A stretch of DNA of 64,000 nt from Allorhizobium borbori (GCF_014196535.1 NZ_JACIDU010000011.1:62001-126000); one strand, 5' to 3'; shown: positions 1 through 8,352, counted from the stretch's first letter. Notes: a model not told the origin generated them from the sequence alone. Translations and numbers: made by a program.

Positions 1-466
1 CAATCGGCACGATATAGTGCTCGGTGGTGGGGTAGACGAGTTTCAGGCCTTCCACCGCCGAAAGAACCGAAAGCGCCGGCGTGATCATGGCGTCGCCCAG
101 AAACAGCGCCGCGCCGATCAGCCCGAGAATCATCAGCAGCGTGCCGTGGGGCGCGCGCTTTTTCATCAGGAGCGCCAGCAGTGACAGTGTGCCACCTTCG
201 CCACCGTTATCGGCGCGCAACAGAAGCAGCACGTATTTCACCGTCACGATGATTGTCAAAGACCAGATCATCAGCGACGTCAACGCAATGATTTCCGCGC
301 GTTCCAGCCCGTCATGGGCAATGGGTTTCAGCGCTTCACGGAAGGCATAGAGCGGGCTCGTGCCGATATCGCCATAAACGATGCCGACCGAGCCGAGCGC
401 CAGACCGAGGAGTTTGCGCAAACCGCCTTTGTCGTCTTCTTCGAGTGAAGGTGTGTGTGTCTGCAT
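1..466 (-). CDS. kup: Kup-family potassium uptake transporter, 3' part cut off by window edge
   Basis: The minus strand encodes about 155 N-terminal residues of a Kup/HAK/KT low-affinity K+ (H+ symport) transporter of the inner membrane. Visible family marks are a short acidic cytoplasmic N-terminus ([15 protein letters not shown]), the motif [18 protein letters not shown] that defines the first membrane helix, a second helix around [18 protein letters not shown], and [19 protein letters not shown]. The ATG at 464-466 begins the only frame that keeps this motif and is used as start. The family is usually 620-640 aa, so roughly three quarters lie beyond base 1. It runs in the same direction as corA, about 14 bp downstream of that gene's stop, so both ion transporters may share a transcript. 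Confidence 0.93.
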   Translation of the reverse strand, partial: MQTHTPSLEEDDKGGLRKLLGLALGSVGIVYGDIGTSPLYAFREALKPIAHDGLERAEIIALTSLMIWSLTIIVTVKYVLLLLRADNGGEGGTLSLLALLMKKRAPHGTLLMILGLIGAALFLGDAMITPALSVLSAVEGLKLVYPTTEHYIVPI

Positions 467-480
467 GAGGGTTCAGGCTC

Positions 481-1485
481 TCAGAGCCAGCCTTTCCAGC
501 GAAAGACAAAAAAGGGAACGATAGCGGAGATCAGCATCATCAGCAGGGCCAACGGATAGCCGAAGCTCCAGTTCAGTTCAGGCATGAACTGGAAGTTCAT
601 GCCGTAAACCGAGGCCACCAGCGTCGGTGGCAGGAAGACCACAGAGGCAATGGAGAAGATCTTGATGATCGCATTCTGCTCGACATTGATGAGCCCGAGC
701 GAGGCATCGAGCAGGAAGGTTATGTTTCCCGAAATAAAGGATGCGTGTTCAGACAACGAATGGACATCCCTAAGCACGGTGGCGCAGAGTTCGTGGGCCT
801 GTTCGTCCTGAGCCACAGCCGGAACGGACTGCACGAAGGAGAGCAGGCGGCCGAGCGAGCCCAGGCTGTCGCGCGTCTTCGACACCATGCGGTGATGGGC
901 GGCCACATCGAGAAGCCGGTCTTCCAGATAGCGCGGCGGGCGGCGCTTGCCGCGGCTGCCGCCACCGAAGACCTGGGTGGACAGCGTGTCCATCTTCGCC
1001 ACGGTCTGTTCAAGGATCTCGGCGGTCCGGTCGGCGATGGTCTCCAGCAGGCGCGCCAGAAGAACCGGGCCGGAACGGCAGTTTTCCGGCAGGCGTTGCA
1101 GGCCGGCGGCAAACAGCGCGAAAGAGCGCGGGTTGCCGTAACGGATCGTCACTAGCCGGTTTCCAGTGAGAATGAAGGCGATATCCGCGAGTTCAGGCGC
1201 ATCCGTATCGGATTTCCAGATGACCGAACCGGTCATGAAGGTTGCGCCGTTTTCGGTGTAGAGCCGGCTCGAAGGTTCTATGTCCTTCATGTCCTCGCGG
1301 GTCGGCAGCTCGATGCGCAGCAGGCCTTCAAGGAACGATTCTTCTTCCCGCAGCGGCTGGAACAGGTCGATCCAGACGATGTCGTCAGGAAGGGACTGCA
1401 AGCCATCATCCGGACTAAGCCGTGTCGCGGCGCCACTTACGCCATAAGCACTGATCAAGCGTTTCAAAGCCCCGCGTCTGCCCAA
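481..1485 (-). CDS. corA: CorA-family magnesium/divalent cation transporter
   Basis: A 334-residue CorA protein, a pentameric inner-membrane Mg2+ channel of usual length. The long N-terminal cytoplasmic domain is followed by two C-terminal membrane helices (about 275-295 and 305-328). The signature YGMNF occurs at about 294-298 at the end of the first helix, followed by the loop FMPELNW and a basic C-terminus (RWKGWL). This GMN tripeptide forms the selectivity filter in the family. The start at 1485 gives MGRRGALKRLISAYGV, a plausible N-terminus. The gene lies directly upstream of the kup fragment on the same strand. No Mg2+ riboswitch was recognised in the 186-bp gap towards the divergent heat-shock gene. 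Confidence 0.93.
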   Translation of the reverse strand: MGRRGALKRLISAYGVSGAATRLSPDDGLQSLPDDIVWIDLFQPLREEESFLEGLLRIELPTREDMKDIEPSSRLYTENGATFMTGSVIWKSDTDAPELADIAFILTGNRLVTIRYGNPRSFALFAAGLQRLPENCRSGPVLLARLLETIADRTAEILEQTVAKMDTLSTQVFGGGSRGKRRPPRYLEDRLLDVAAHHRMVSKTRDSLGSLGRLLSFVQSVPAVAQDEQAHELCATVLRDVHSLSEHASFISGNITFLLDASLGLINVEQNAIIKIFSIASVVFLPPTLVASVYGMNFQFMPELNWSFGYPLALLMMLISAIVPFFVFRWKGWL

Positions 1486-1619
1486 GCGATCGCACTCTTA
1501 TGACGTTTTCAAGGCGGCGTGAAGCCCCCCTTTGGGTCAGCCGGCGGGAAGGGCTGCGACGCTACGTCACTTCCCCACCAGTACGGCCGCACCATTTTGA
1601 AGGAAACGTTACAGCGGAC

Positions 1620-1671
1620 CATCAGGTGCCGCGGAAAGACGCTGGATGGTTCCTGATGCAAGGAGGACATC
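1620..1671 (+). promoter_or_regulatory. 5' leader of hsp20: hairpin just upstream of a strong Shine-Dalgarno
   Basis: CATCAGG (1620-1626) is the exact reverse complement of CCTGATG (1652-1658). The potential stem ends one base before the Shine-Dalgarno AAGGAGG (1660-1666), which stands 5 nt before the ATG. Rhizobial small heat-shock genes often carry ROSE RNA thermometers in their leaders. Here the stem abuts the ribosome site but does not mask it, so a thermometer role is only a possibility. Confidence 0.35.
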
Positions 1672-2169
1672 ATGAGCGACAGGACAAGCGAAAGCAGGCC
1701 CGGCCCGGTCGATGAACGGCTGTTTGCCGATTGGCGCCAGGAACTGAGTGAAATCCTTGACGGCTTTTTCTCAAGCCGCTCCCCGTGGGGCGGTGCCGGA
1801 ACGGAGGGTCTTATGCCCGTGATCGACATCGTTGAAAAGGAGAGTGTCATTCTCCTCACCGTCGAGTTGCCCGGCATCGATGAAACGGATGTCGAACTCA
1901 CGGTTGGCAAGGGGGTGCTGGTTCTGAGGGGCGAGAAGAAGGCGCCGACGACCGGAGAGACGGACCTTCGCCACGTCACTGAACGGCGTTACGGATCGTT
2001 CGAACGCACGATCCGCATCCCCGGAAATGTCGATGAACCGACGATCTCCGCCCATTTCGACAAGGGGGTGCTGACGGTAACGCTGCCCAAGAAGCCCGAC
2101 TCGGCGATGTCTTCCCGGCGGATTGAAATCCGTCAGGACGACACGCCGGAAAACCCCGATGCGACCTGA
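1672..2169 (+). CDS. Hsp20/alpha-crystallin small heat-shock protein
   Basis: A 165-residue small heat-shock protein, an ATP-independent holdase that binds unfolding proteins in the cytoplasm as an oligomer. The alpha-crystallin domain spans about residues 45-150: it opens with MPVIDIVEKES, contains VELPGIDETDVELTV and ends in the diagnostic GVLTVTLPK. A variable N-terminal arm (1-44) and a short C-terminal tail rich in charged residues complete the architecture. The start is fixed by a near-perfect AAGGAGG 5 nt upstream. It is divergent from corA and convergent with mrp, with a 12-bp gap between the two stops. Stress induction is expected for the family but no sigma-32 promoter was assigned. 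Confidence 0.92.
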   Translation: MSDRTSESRPGPVDERLFADWRQELSEILDGFFSSRSPWGGAGTEGLMPVIDIVEKESVILLTVELPGIDETDVELTVGKGVLVLRGEKKAPTTGETDLRHVTERRYGSFERTIRIPGNVDEPTISAHFDKGVLTVTLPKKPDSAMSSRRIEIRQDDTPENPDAT

Positions 2170-2181
2170 GCCAAAAGCGGC

Positions 2182-3309
2182 TTATTCGAAGATGATGGCC
2201 GGCGGCGGGGCAATCTTCTGTCCGGCCATGGCGGCCTGAACCCTTTCGGCGATGGCGAGGTAGGCCTTGGCCTGCTCACCATCGGGATCGACAGCGACCA
2301 CCGGTTTGCCGGCATCGGAGGCTTCGCGGATTGTCATGGTCAGCGGCACTTCACCGAGGAAGGGCGCGCCGATACGCTCCGCTTCCGCCCGTGCGCCGCC
2401 ATGTCCGAAAATATCGTAGCGTCGGCCGGTGTCGGGTGCGATGAAATAACTCATGTTCTCGATGACGCCGAGAACCGGCACCTGCACCTTGTTGAACATC
2501 GTGATGCCCTTGCGCGCGTCGATCAGGGCAAGGTCCTGCGGGGTTGAAACGATGACGGCGCCGGCCAGCGGCACCTGCTGCGCCATCGTCAACTGCACGT
2601 CGCCTGTGCCGGGCGGCATGTCCACCACCAGCACATCGAGATCGCCCCAGGCCACTTCGCGCAGCATCTGCAGAAGCGCCGACTGCACCATCGGTCCGCG
2701 CCAGATCATCGCGGCCTCCTCATCCACGAGAAAGCCCATCGACATGACCTTGAGGCCGTAATTTTCCATGGGAACGATGATGCGGCCGTCGATCTGCTTC
2801 GGACGGCCGGAAATGCCCATCAGACGAGGCAGGGAGGGGCCGTAGATATCCGCATCGAGAATGCCGACTTTCAGCCCCTGCGCCTTCAGCGCCAGCGCCA
2901 GATTGACAGCGGTGGTCGATTTGCCGACACCGCCCTTGCCGGAGGCGACGGCGAGAATCGACTTGATGCCGGGAATACCGGGCTTGGCAGGCGCGGGGGC
3001 GTGTGCATGCGCATGTGGCGCGGCAGGGCGGGGCGCAGGCGCATTGCCGGGTGTGGGCCTGCGGTCGGCGGTCAGCGACACGACGGCGCCGCGCACGCCG
3101 GGCAATGTCTTTACCGCGCTTTCGGCCTGCGCCCGCAACGGTTCCAGTTCGCGGGCCCGTTCGGCCGGCACGGTGATGGAGAAATAGACCTTGCCGTCGG
3201 AAATGAAAATGTCCGACACCAGACCGCCGCTGACGATATCGGCCTTGGAGCCGGGGATCGCAATTCGGGAAAGCGCCTTGAGCACCTGGTCGCTGGTCGT
3301 GTCTGCCAT
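2182..3309 (-). CDS. mrp: Mrp/ApbC (NBP35-type) P-loop ATPase, iron-sulfur cluster carrier
   Basis: A 375-residue Mrp-family ATPase involved in Fe-S cluster delivery in the cytoplasm. Residues about 5-85 form a MIP18/DUF59-like domain. A Pro/Ala/His-rich linker (85-112, including AHAHAPAPAK) leads to the deviant Walker A GKGGVGKS (124-131), followed by DADIYGPSLPRLMG and VDMPPGTGD. The longest reading frame extends upstream to 3453, but homology begins at MADTTSDQVLKAL, so the ATG at 3307-3309 is preferred. In E. coli Mrp/ApbC a CxxC follows ENMSY. Here that segment reads ENMSYFIAPDTG and has no cysteines, so cluster binding must use other residues or be lost. Confidence 0.92.
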   Translation of the reverse strand: MADTTSDQVLKALSRIAIPGSKADIVSGGLVSDIFISDGKVYFSITVPAERARELEPLRAQAESAVKTLPGVRGAVVSLTADRRPTPGNAPAPRPAAPHAHAHAPAPAKPGIPGIKSILAVASGKGGVGKSTTAVNLALALKAQGLKVGILDADIYGPSLPRLMGISGRPKQIDGRIIVPMENYGLKVMSMGFLVDEEAAMIWRGPMVQSALLQMLREVAWGDLDVLVVDMPPGTGDVQLTMAQQVPLAGAVIVSTPQDLALIDARKGITMFNKVQVPVLGVIENMSYFIAPDTGRRYDIFGHGGARAEAERIGAPFLGEVPLTMTIREASDAGKPVVAVDPDGEQAKAYLAIAERVQAAMAGQKIAPPPAIIFE

Positions 3310-3720
3310 TTCGTTCTGCCTTGCTGGAATGGATGCCGTTGTCGCGGCCTTACGTGCCGCAAGCTGTAACCGCGCGAGGCGGTACGTCAACGATAAATTT
3401 CCCGGAGTGCACGGCAGTGTCGCCTGTTTCGGGCGGTAAGCCCGCAAATGCAAACCGCCGCTTCCGGCAGGAGCATCATGTTCCCTCGAAAGCGGCGGTG
3501 CAAATCCGTATCTCTTTTGGATACGTGTTGGCGTCCCCTCTGGACTTGTTTAAAGACATGCAGGACTTGTGCCAGATGCGAGTTTTTTACGAATATTCAA
3601 TGAAAACAGTAGTTTGTCGCTTTGCGTCATTTTTTGTTGCGTTGCGATATTCTTGCCTGCACAGTTTTTGTGCGGTGCGGTCCCTCGAAATGCGCGAATG
3701 ACCAAAATTTATTCTTATCC
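3310..3720. other. 411-bp intergenic region between mrp and luxR-type gene
   Basis: No convincing gene. The half next to mrp is GC-rich and should hold its promoter. The half from about 3510 to 3720 is distinctly more AT-rich, with several T-runs. A 10-bp perfect inverted repeat, ACCGCCGCTT (3454-3463) and AAGCGGCGGT (3490-3499), could form a hairpin with a 26-nt loop. It is not followed by a T-run on either strand, so it is not a typical intrinsic terminator. Confidence 0.5.
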
Positions 3721-4440
3721 CTACTTGATAATATGCTGCCGGAGCGCCTTGGCGACGGCCTGCGTGCGGTTGACTGCATCGAGCTTGCGCGTCACGCGGT
3801 TCAGGTAGTGGTTGACCGTGTGTTCCGACAGGCCGAGAATCTCCGCGATTTCGGCGCTGGTCTTGCCGGCGGAGGTCCAGGTCAGGCAGGCAGCTTCCCG
3901 CTCGGTCAAAAGCTCACGGGCCGGAGAAATCTTGCGCCCGATGTTGTAGAGTTGGTCATAAACCACGGTGCTGATCCAGGAGAGTTCGATGCGGTCGAGC
4001 GTCTGCGGCGGTGCGTCGCCGAAAAAGCCGACGGCGCCCATTTCCCCCGACACATTGTGGGTGGGGCACCATAGGCCGTGCCGCATGCCGAATGCCTCGA
4101 AGAGTTCACCATAGGCCTCGTTGGAGGAGGGGCCGCGGGTGTCGAAATGAAAAGGGCGGCTTGTGGCCCGCAGGCGGTGAAAGAGTGGGCTTTTGGTAAT
4201 GAGCCGGCCTTGATCGTACTGGCTCAGGAGTTCGGTCGGCCAGTTGGTAATCAGTGTGTGAGCCGCCAGTTCCTGGGCGAATTCGTTCGGCAGGGACACC
4301 ACCATGAAGGCGCGCAATCCCCGGCTTTCGGTCAGATGCTTGAGAAAGCGGAAAACGTCGAACTGGCTGGCCAATCCACTGATTTCGTTTTCGACTTTTT
4401 CGAGTCGTGCTGCGACGGTGCTATCGTCAGCGAATTCCAT
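3721..4440 (-). CDS. LuxR-family transcriptional regulator (solo, atypical AHL pocket)
   Basis: A 239-residue two-domain LuxR protein. Residues about 25-160 resemble an autoinducer-binding domain, and 170-235 form a LuxR helix-turn-helix (LTEREAACLTW...GKTSAEIAEILGLSEHTVNHYLNRV). Aligning TNWPTELLSQY...TKSP with TraR, Tyr61 (here Tyr75) and Pro71 (Pro85) are kept. Trp57 becomes Leu71, Asp70 becomes Ser84 and Trp85 becomes Phe98. Loss of the Asp that contacts the acyl-homoserine lactone amide suggests another ligand or none. There is no luxI homologue in the window, so this is a LuxR solo. Start ATG at 4438-4440. The 342-bp upstream gap carries a 15-bp palindrome that could be an operator. Confidence 0.85.
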   Translation of the reverse strand: MEFADDSTVAARLEKVENEISGLASQFDVFRFLKHLTESRGLRAFMVVSLPNEFAQELAAHTLITNWPTELLSQYDQGRLITKSPLFHRLRATSRPFHFDTRGPSSNEAYGELFEAFGMRHGLWCPTHNVSGEMGAVGFFGDAPPQTLDRIELSWISTVVYDQLYNIGRKISPARELLTEREAACLTWTSAGKTSAEIAEILGLSEHTVNHYLNRVTRKLDAVNRTQAVAKALRQHIIK

Positions 4441-4782
4441 TTGTGTCGCACTTCATGTCTGTGGTTTTGCATCTACGGACGGCAAACGCGGTGGGTAGCA
4501 TCGAAATGCGTTCTCGGCCGGCGTCAGGCCCTGATTCCCGACAATGGCCACGCGACGGCATGAAACCGCCGGTCGAAATGACCACCCCCTAGAACACGGG
4601 AATAGGGTGCTGTACTCGACGTCAAATGCCAAGATGCGGAATGTAGTTTACCGTAAACTCCGACATAAAACCCGCAAACAGGCATGTACGGGTGCAGTCC
4701 GCTACAATCGCTACGCCGGATTGTATGCGTAAGTGCGGTAATGGGTCGCGCATTTCACCGATGCGCGAGCCGTCCCAACCGC
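4441..4782. other. Intergenic region upstream of luxR-type gene
   Basis: No gene supported. The region should contain the promoter of the LuxR-type regulator and the 3' end of the upstream GGDEF-EAL transcript. It is less GC-rich than its surroundings around 4600-4700 and contains the palindrome annotated separately at 4645-4659. No obvious intrinsic terminator was found. Confidence 0.5.
4645..4659. promoter_or_regulatory. Perfect 15-bp palindrome, operator candidate
   Basis: AGTTTACCGTAAACT is two 7-bp perfect half-sites (AGTTTAC/GTAAACT) around one central base. It lies about 205 bp upstream of the luxR-type start, in the AT-richer part of that promoter region. This form fits a dimeric regulator, possibly the adjacent LuxR protein itself. 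The binding protein is unknown. Confidence 0.45.
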
Positions 4783-6144
4783 TCAACCAAGTCGGTCGAT
4801 GTGCCGGATTTCCATGTTATGGCGTTCGAGATAGGCCAGGGTTGCCGCTGCGTCGACTGGCTTGCCGAACAGATAGCCCTGGCCGTAGCGGCAGCCGAGC
4901 GCCTTCAGCATGCTGGCTTCCACGTCCGTTTCGATCCCCTCGGCCACGACGGAAAGGTCAAGACCGTCGCACATGGTGATGATGGCGCGGATGATGTGTT
5001 CGCTGGCCCGATCGGTGGAAATACGCGAGACGAAAGCCCGGTCGATCTTCACCTTGTCGAACGTGAAATCCCGCAGACGCCCGAGGCTCGATTGACCCGT
5101 GCCGAAATCGTCCAGCGAGATGCGGATGCCCGCCGCCCGCAGATCCTCGATGATCCGGTGGGCGGTATCGGCGTTGGTCATGACGGCGGTTTCGGTGATC
5201 TCCAGCTCAAGCCGGTTGGGATCGAGGCCGACCCGGCGCAGGATCGAGAGAATGTTCGGCGTGGTGCCGGGGTCCATGAGTTGCGCCGAGGACAGGTTGA
5301 ACGACAGGAAGAGGTCGCGCGGCCAGGAAAGTGCGGCTTCCGCTGCCTTGCGCAGCAGGGTTTCCGAGAGCGTATCGATAAAGCCGCGTTCTTCGGCCAG
5401 CGGTACGAAGACGGCAGGCGAAACGAAGCCCAGATCCTTGTCTATCCAGCGCGCCAGCGCCTCGAAACCGGCCGGTGCGCCATCGGAAATGCGCACGATC
5501 GGCTGGAAGTGGACATCCACCGCATCAGCGATGATGGCATTGCGCAGCGTTTGTTCAAGCTGCGTCGCGCGCTTCATCTCCAGCGCAATCTCGCTGGAAT
5601 AGACGGTGATCTGGCCACGACCGCGTCGCTTCGAACGGTAAAGTGCGGTTTCCGCGCTCTTCAGCAGGTCGTCGAAGTCCTCGCCTGCGAACGGGTAGAC
5701 CGCAAAGCCGAAGGAGGCAGAGAGGCGCACGTTGCGATCGCCGAGGTCATAGGGCGCCGAAAGCACTTCGCGCATCATCTGGCCAATCTTTTCCGCGCCG
5801 GAGCGCTCGAAGATCAGCGGCAGCACGAAGGCGAACTCGTCGCCCTCATGTCGGGTCACGGTCGCGCCATCGGGCACACAGGCCTTCAGCCGATGTGCCA
5901 CCTGGCACAGGATCTCGTCACCCGCGTCCGTGCCGAACAGGTCGTTGATGGGTTTGAAGCCGTCGAGATTGGCGATGGCTATGGTGAACGGAGCCGGGTC
6001 GGCAGCGCGTTCGGCCGCAAGCTGGCGCACCTTGTCGCGCAGGCGATATCGGTTGCCCAGCCCGGTCAGCGGATCGGTATAGGCCATTGTCTGCAGTTCA
6101 TGCTGGCTGAGAGAATCGGCCAACGGCGGCAATGCCGACTTCAT
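4783..6144 (-). CDS. GGDEF-EAL protein; probable c-di-GMP phosphodiesterase
   Basis: A 453-residue soluble protein without membrane helices. A GGDEF domain (about 20-180) is followed by an EAL domain (about 195-445). The cyclase motif is degenerate: RHEGDEF (98-104) has Glu in place of the first Gly. The EAL half keeps its catalytic motifs: FEALARW (227-232), NLSSAQLMDP, EITETAVM, LDDFGTGQSSL, KVKIDRAF, VVAEGIET and QGYLFGKP. The likely net activity is c-di-GMP hydrolysis, with the GGDEF half regulatory (GTP-binding), though EGDEF variants can be active cyclases in some proteins. There is no sensory domain beyond about 20 N-terminal residues, so input probably comes from a partner. It is divergent from the sleB-like gene. 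Confidence 0.88.
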   Translation of the reverse strand: MKSALPPLADSLSQHELQTMAYTDPLTGLGNRYRLRDKVRQLAAERAADPAPFTIAIANLDGFKPINDLFGTDAGDEILCQVAHRLKACVPDGATVTRHEGDEFAFVLPLIFERSGAEKIGQMMREVLSAPYDLGDRNVRLSASFGFAVYPFAGEDFDDLLKSAETALYRSKRRGRGQITVYSSEIALEMKRATQLEQTLRNAIIADAVDVHFQPIVRISDGAPAGFEALARWIDKDLGFVSPAVFVPLAEERGFIDTLSETLLRKAAEAALSWPRDLFLSFNLSSAQLMDPGTTPNILSILRRVGLDPNRLELEITETAVMTNADTAHRIIEDLRAAGIRISLDDFGTGQSSLGRLRDFTFDKVKIDRAFVSRISTDRASEHIIRAIITMCDGLDLSVVAEGIETDVEASMLKALGCRYGQGYLFGKPVDAAATLAYLERHNMEIRHIDRLG

Positions 6145-6496
6145 ACAGGAACCTCGTGCTGTCTAGGCCCGGTCACGATGCGCTCAATCCCTTAAGGAAG
6201 AACGAAATAGGCCGCACGCGGCGGCCAGAGGATTTTTCCGGGGTTAATATGTTCAATATGATAGGCGGCCAAAAGCCCATGAAATGTGGGAAATTTGGGG
6301 CAATATACCTATGTTTAAGAAAATTTTCGACGATTTGGCATGAAAATTGCCCTGAAAGTTGACCCGTCACGACAAAGCCCGCATTTGTTGCCTCTTTGCG
6401 CCAGCGCGGCGGGGCGGTCGGAGAGCCGTTAACTTCGCATCAAGGTTAACGCGATATTTTTTGCAGCATATTCCGTAGCGTTCGCCTGGAGTTCCT
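6145..6496. other. 352-bp divergent promoter region
   Basis: No gene supported. The region serves as promoter for the divergent GGDEF-EAL and wall hydrolase genes and is AT-richer in the middle (about 6240-6360). Near the hydrolase end an imperfect inverted repeat GTTAACTT...AAGGTTAAC (6428-6450) may be an operator. I see no structured RNA or terminator. Confidence 0.4.
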
Positions 6497-7672
6497 GTGT
6501 TGCCGGTCCAGCCTTCCAAGTTTCGTGGATTTGCCACGCGTCTCGATCGATGGATCTCGCCTGTCGCTTTCGGTCTGGCAGCGTGGCTGGTCCTGCCTTC
6601 GATAGCGGCCCGGGCCGATATGGCGACGCTCCTCACGGGGACGGATGGCGGTGGCGCCGCCTGGCGCATGGTGCTGACCGCAAGCCCTGCGGGCTCTCTC
6701 CATAAATCCGAACTCGCCTTTGCCGATCTGGCCCGGGCGGGTGCCATTGTTGCGGATGCCGGCATTACCCTGGCCGATGGCGGCCGCGTGGCGCTGACCA
6801 GCGGCGAGAAGGGGCGGGGAGAGATCCCCGATGAGGATCGCGTGAACCGGACCGGCAAGAAGGGTCGGGTGGTTGCGGTGGAGCAGGTGCAGCCGCCGCG
6901 CAGCTTTACTGCCGGAGCGGTGAACGAACATCGCGCCAGCCTCATTCTGGCTGCGCCGGTGGAGCAGCGGGAGCGTACCGCGCTCGTGAAGCCGGATGCC
7001 GCCCGCAATATCGAGGTGGCGACGTTCTATCGCGCCAAGCCGCCGGTCGCCCCGGTGGCGCTGCCCCCAGCCATTGCCGGGCTGGTTACCAATACCCGGC
7101 CGGACAGTCTCGCCACCGCCTATGCGCCGCCCGCGCCTGATTTCGCCGGCCAGTCGCCGTTCGACGCTATTCTGCGCGATGAAAACAGCGGTCGCTTCGC
7201 GCCGAAGATCGGGCCGGAGGATCATGCCTGGGCCGCCAGCATTCTTCCGCCGACCGTGTTTACCGCAGCAGAGCAGAAATGCCTCGCCGAGGGTATTTAC
7301 TTCGAAGCGCGGGGTGAGTCGGTCAAGGGGCAGGCGGCCGTGGCGCAGGTCATCCTGAACCGGGTTCGCAATCCTGCCTATCCCAAGACGATTTGCGGTG
7401 TGGTCTACCAGAACGAGGACTGGACCAACGCCTGCCAGTTTTCCTTTGCCTGTGACAATATCCCTGACAGGGTCAACGAGCCCGAACACTGGAAGACGGC
7501 GACAGATGTCGCCATGGCCGTGACTGCGGGCAAGATCTGGCTGCCGGAAGTCGGTTCCTCCACACATTATCATGCGCTTTACGTCAAGCCGGATTGGGCG
7601 CGCACCATGAAGAAGGTCGGTCGCATCGGCCTTCACGTCTTCTACCGTACTTATGGTGGTGGCTGGATATGA
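6497..7672 (+). CDS. SleB-like cell wall hydrolase (Hydrolase_2), exported
   Basis: A 391-residue protein with an N-terminal export signal (basic start, hydrophobic stretch [19 protein letters not shown]) and a C-terminal Hydrolase_2/SleB domain (about 255-385). The domain holds the catalytic-type segment [14 protein letters not shown], followed by [19 protein letters not shown], and C-W/F-rich motifs (CQFSFACD). SleB domains cleave peptidoglycan glycan strands; in non-sporulating rhizobia they are assigned to wall remodelling. The middle (about 40-240) is low in recognisable domains. The frame opens with GTG at 6497, giving [12 protein letters not shown]; a downstream start is possible. It is followed by a hairpin at 7681-7700 and then the ATP synthase operon. 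Confidence 0.88.
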   Translation: MLPVQPSKFRGFATRLDRWISPVAFGLAAWLVLPSIAARADMATLLTGTDGGGAAWRMVLTASPAGSLHKSELAFADLARAGAIVADAGITLADGGRVALTSGEKGRGEIPDEDRVNRTGKKGRVVAVEQVQPPRSFTAGAVNEHRASLILAAPVEQRERTALVKPDAARNIEVATFYRAKPPVAPVALPPAIAGLVTNTRPDSLATAYAPPAPDFAGQSPFDAILRDENSGRFAPKIGPEDHAWAASILPPTVFTAAEQKCLAEGIYFEARGESVKGQAAVAQVILNRVRNPAYPKTICGVVYQNEDWTNACQFSFACDNIPDRVNEPEHWKTATDVAMAVTAGKIWLPEVGSSTHYHALYVKPDWARTMKKVGRIGLHVFYRTYGGGWI

Positions 7673-7680
7673 CGCCGCGC

Positions 7681-7700
7681 CCGCCTGACAGGTCAGGCGG
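7681..7700 (+). terminator. Hairpin after the SleB-like gene
   Basis: CCGCCTGACA/GGTCAGGCGG is a perfect inverted repeat beginning 8 bp after the stop codon. It is followed only by TTAACG, so it is a weak or Rho-assisted terminator. Confidence 0.45.
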
Positions 7701-7816
7701 TTAACGCACCCACAGTTGCCGATTCTTGAACAAAGAACGGCCTTTTCGCGGCATGTCAGACTTAAGTCTATGTTTTTCCCGGATTAATTTGTGTTGAATC
7801 AAGGGCAGTCAATGCC

Positions 7817-7845
7817 TTGACTATGTGGGCGCTCAAAACTATGTT
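7817..7845 (+). promoter_or_regulatory. Sigma-70-type promoter for the atp F0 operon
   Basis: TTGACT (7817-7822) and TATGTT (7840-7845) are separated by exactly 17 bp, about 80 bp upstream of the atpI start. This fits the vegetative promoter consensus seen in rhizobia (TTGAC -35, relaxed -10). Confidence 0.5.
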
Positions 7846-7926
7846 GCGCCCGACTTCAGAACGGGTAAGAAAGTATCAATCCTTGCCGTTTGGGCATGCT
7901 TGGCAGGCTAAACAGGCGGAGCGGTA

Positions 7927-8292
7927 ATGCCGGATAACTCGGAAGACGGTCTTGAAGAGCGGCGCAGACGCCTCGGTGCAAGCCTGGGGCGTATCCGTGC
8001 TGACGATGTGAAGGAAGCGAAGGCCGAAGCCAGCGCCGAGGAAAGCCGCAAGGGTTTTGCGAACGCGATGAAGCTTTCGAGCGAGTTCATTTCCGCCATC
8101 ATCGTCGGTGTCGGGCTGGGCTGGACCATGGACTGGTATTTCGGCTCGACGCCGTGGGGCTTGATCTTTTTCCTGCTCCTTGGTTTCTGCGCCGGGGTTT
8201 TGAATGTCCTGAGGGCGACAGGCGCGGTGCCGACAAGGCTTTCCGCGCCTCCCGAGGGAAAGAAAGACGAAAACAACCGGGGCGGCGTGTAA
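7927..8292 (+). CDS. atpI: ATP synthase subunit I (AtpI), F0 assembly factor
   Basis: A 121-residue AtpI of the alphaproteobacterial type. A charged cytoplasmic N-terminus (LEERRRRLGASLGRIRADD) is followed by two membrane helices (about 53-73 and 77-98) with GVGLGWTMDWYFGSTPWGLI between. AtpI assists assembly of the c-ring and may bind Mg2+; it is not essential for catalysis. It is the first gene of the F0 operon atpI-atpB-atpE-b'-b. F1 genes are absent, as expected where the two halves are encoded separately. The ATG at 7927 lies near GGCGGAGCGG. Confidence 0.92.
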   Translation: MPDNSEDGLEERRRRLGASLGRIRADDVKEAKAEASAEESRKGFANAMKLSSEFISAIIVGVGLGWTMDWYFGSTPWGLIFFLLLGFCAGVLNVLRATGAVPTRLSAPPEGKKDENNRGGV

Positions 8293-8352
8293 GCGCTACT
8301 CCTGGGAAATGGTTCCGCCAGAGTGCGGGCGCAGCGAGAGAGGCCTTCAAAG

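Noticed and set aside
481-1671. Mg2+ riboswitch for corA
   Set aside because: The leader between corA and hsp20 is 186 bp and shows no M-box-like conserved core.
4684-6195. 503-residue plus-strand open frame opposite the GGDEF-EAL gene
   Set aside because: Composition is a typical shadow (His/Arg/Gly-rich, no domain), while the minus strand has all c-di-GMP enzyme motifs.
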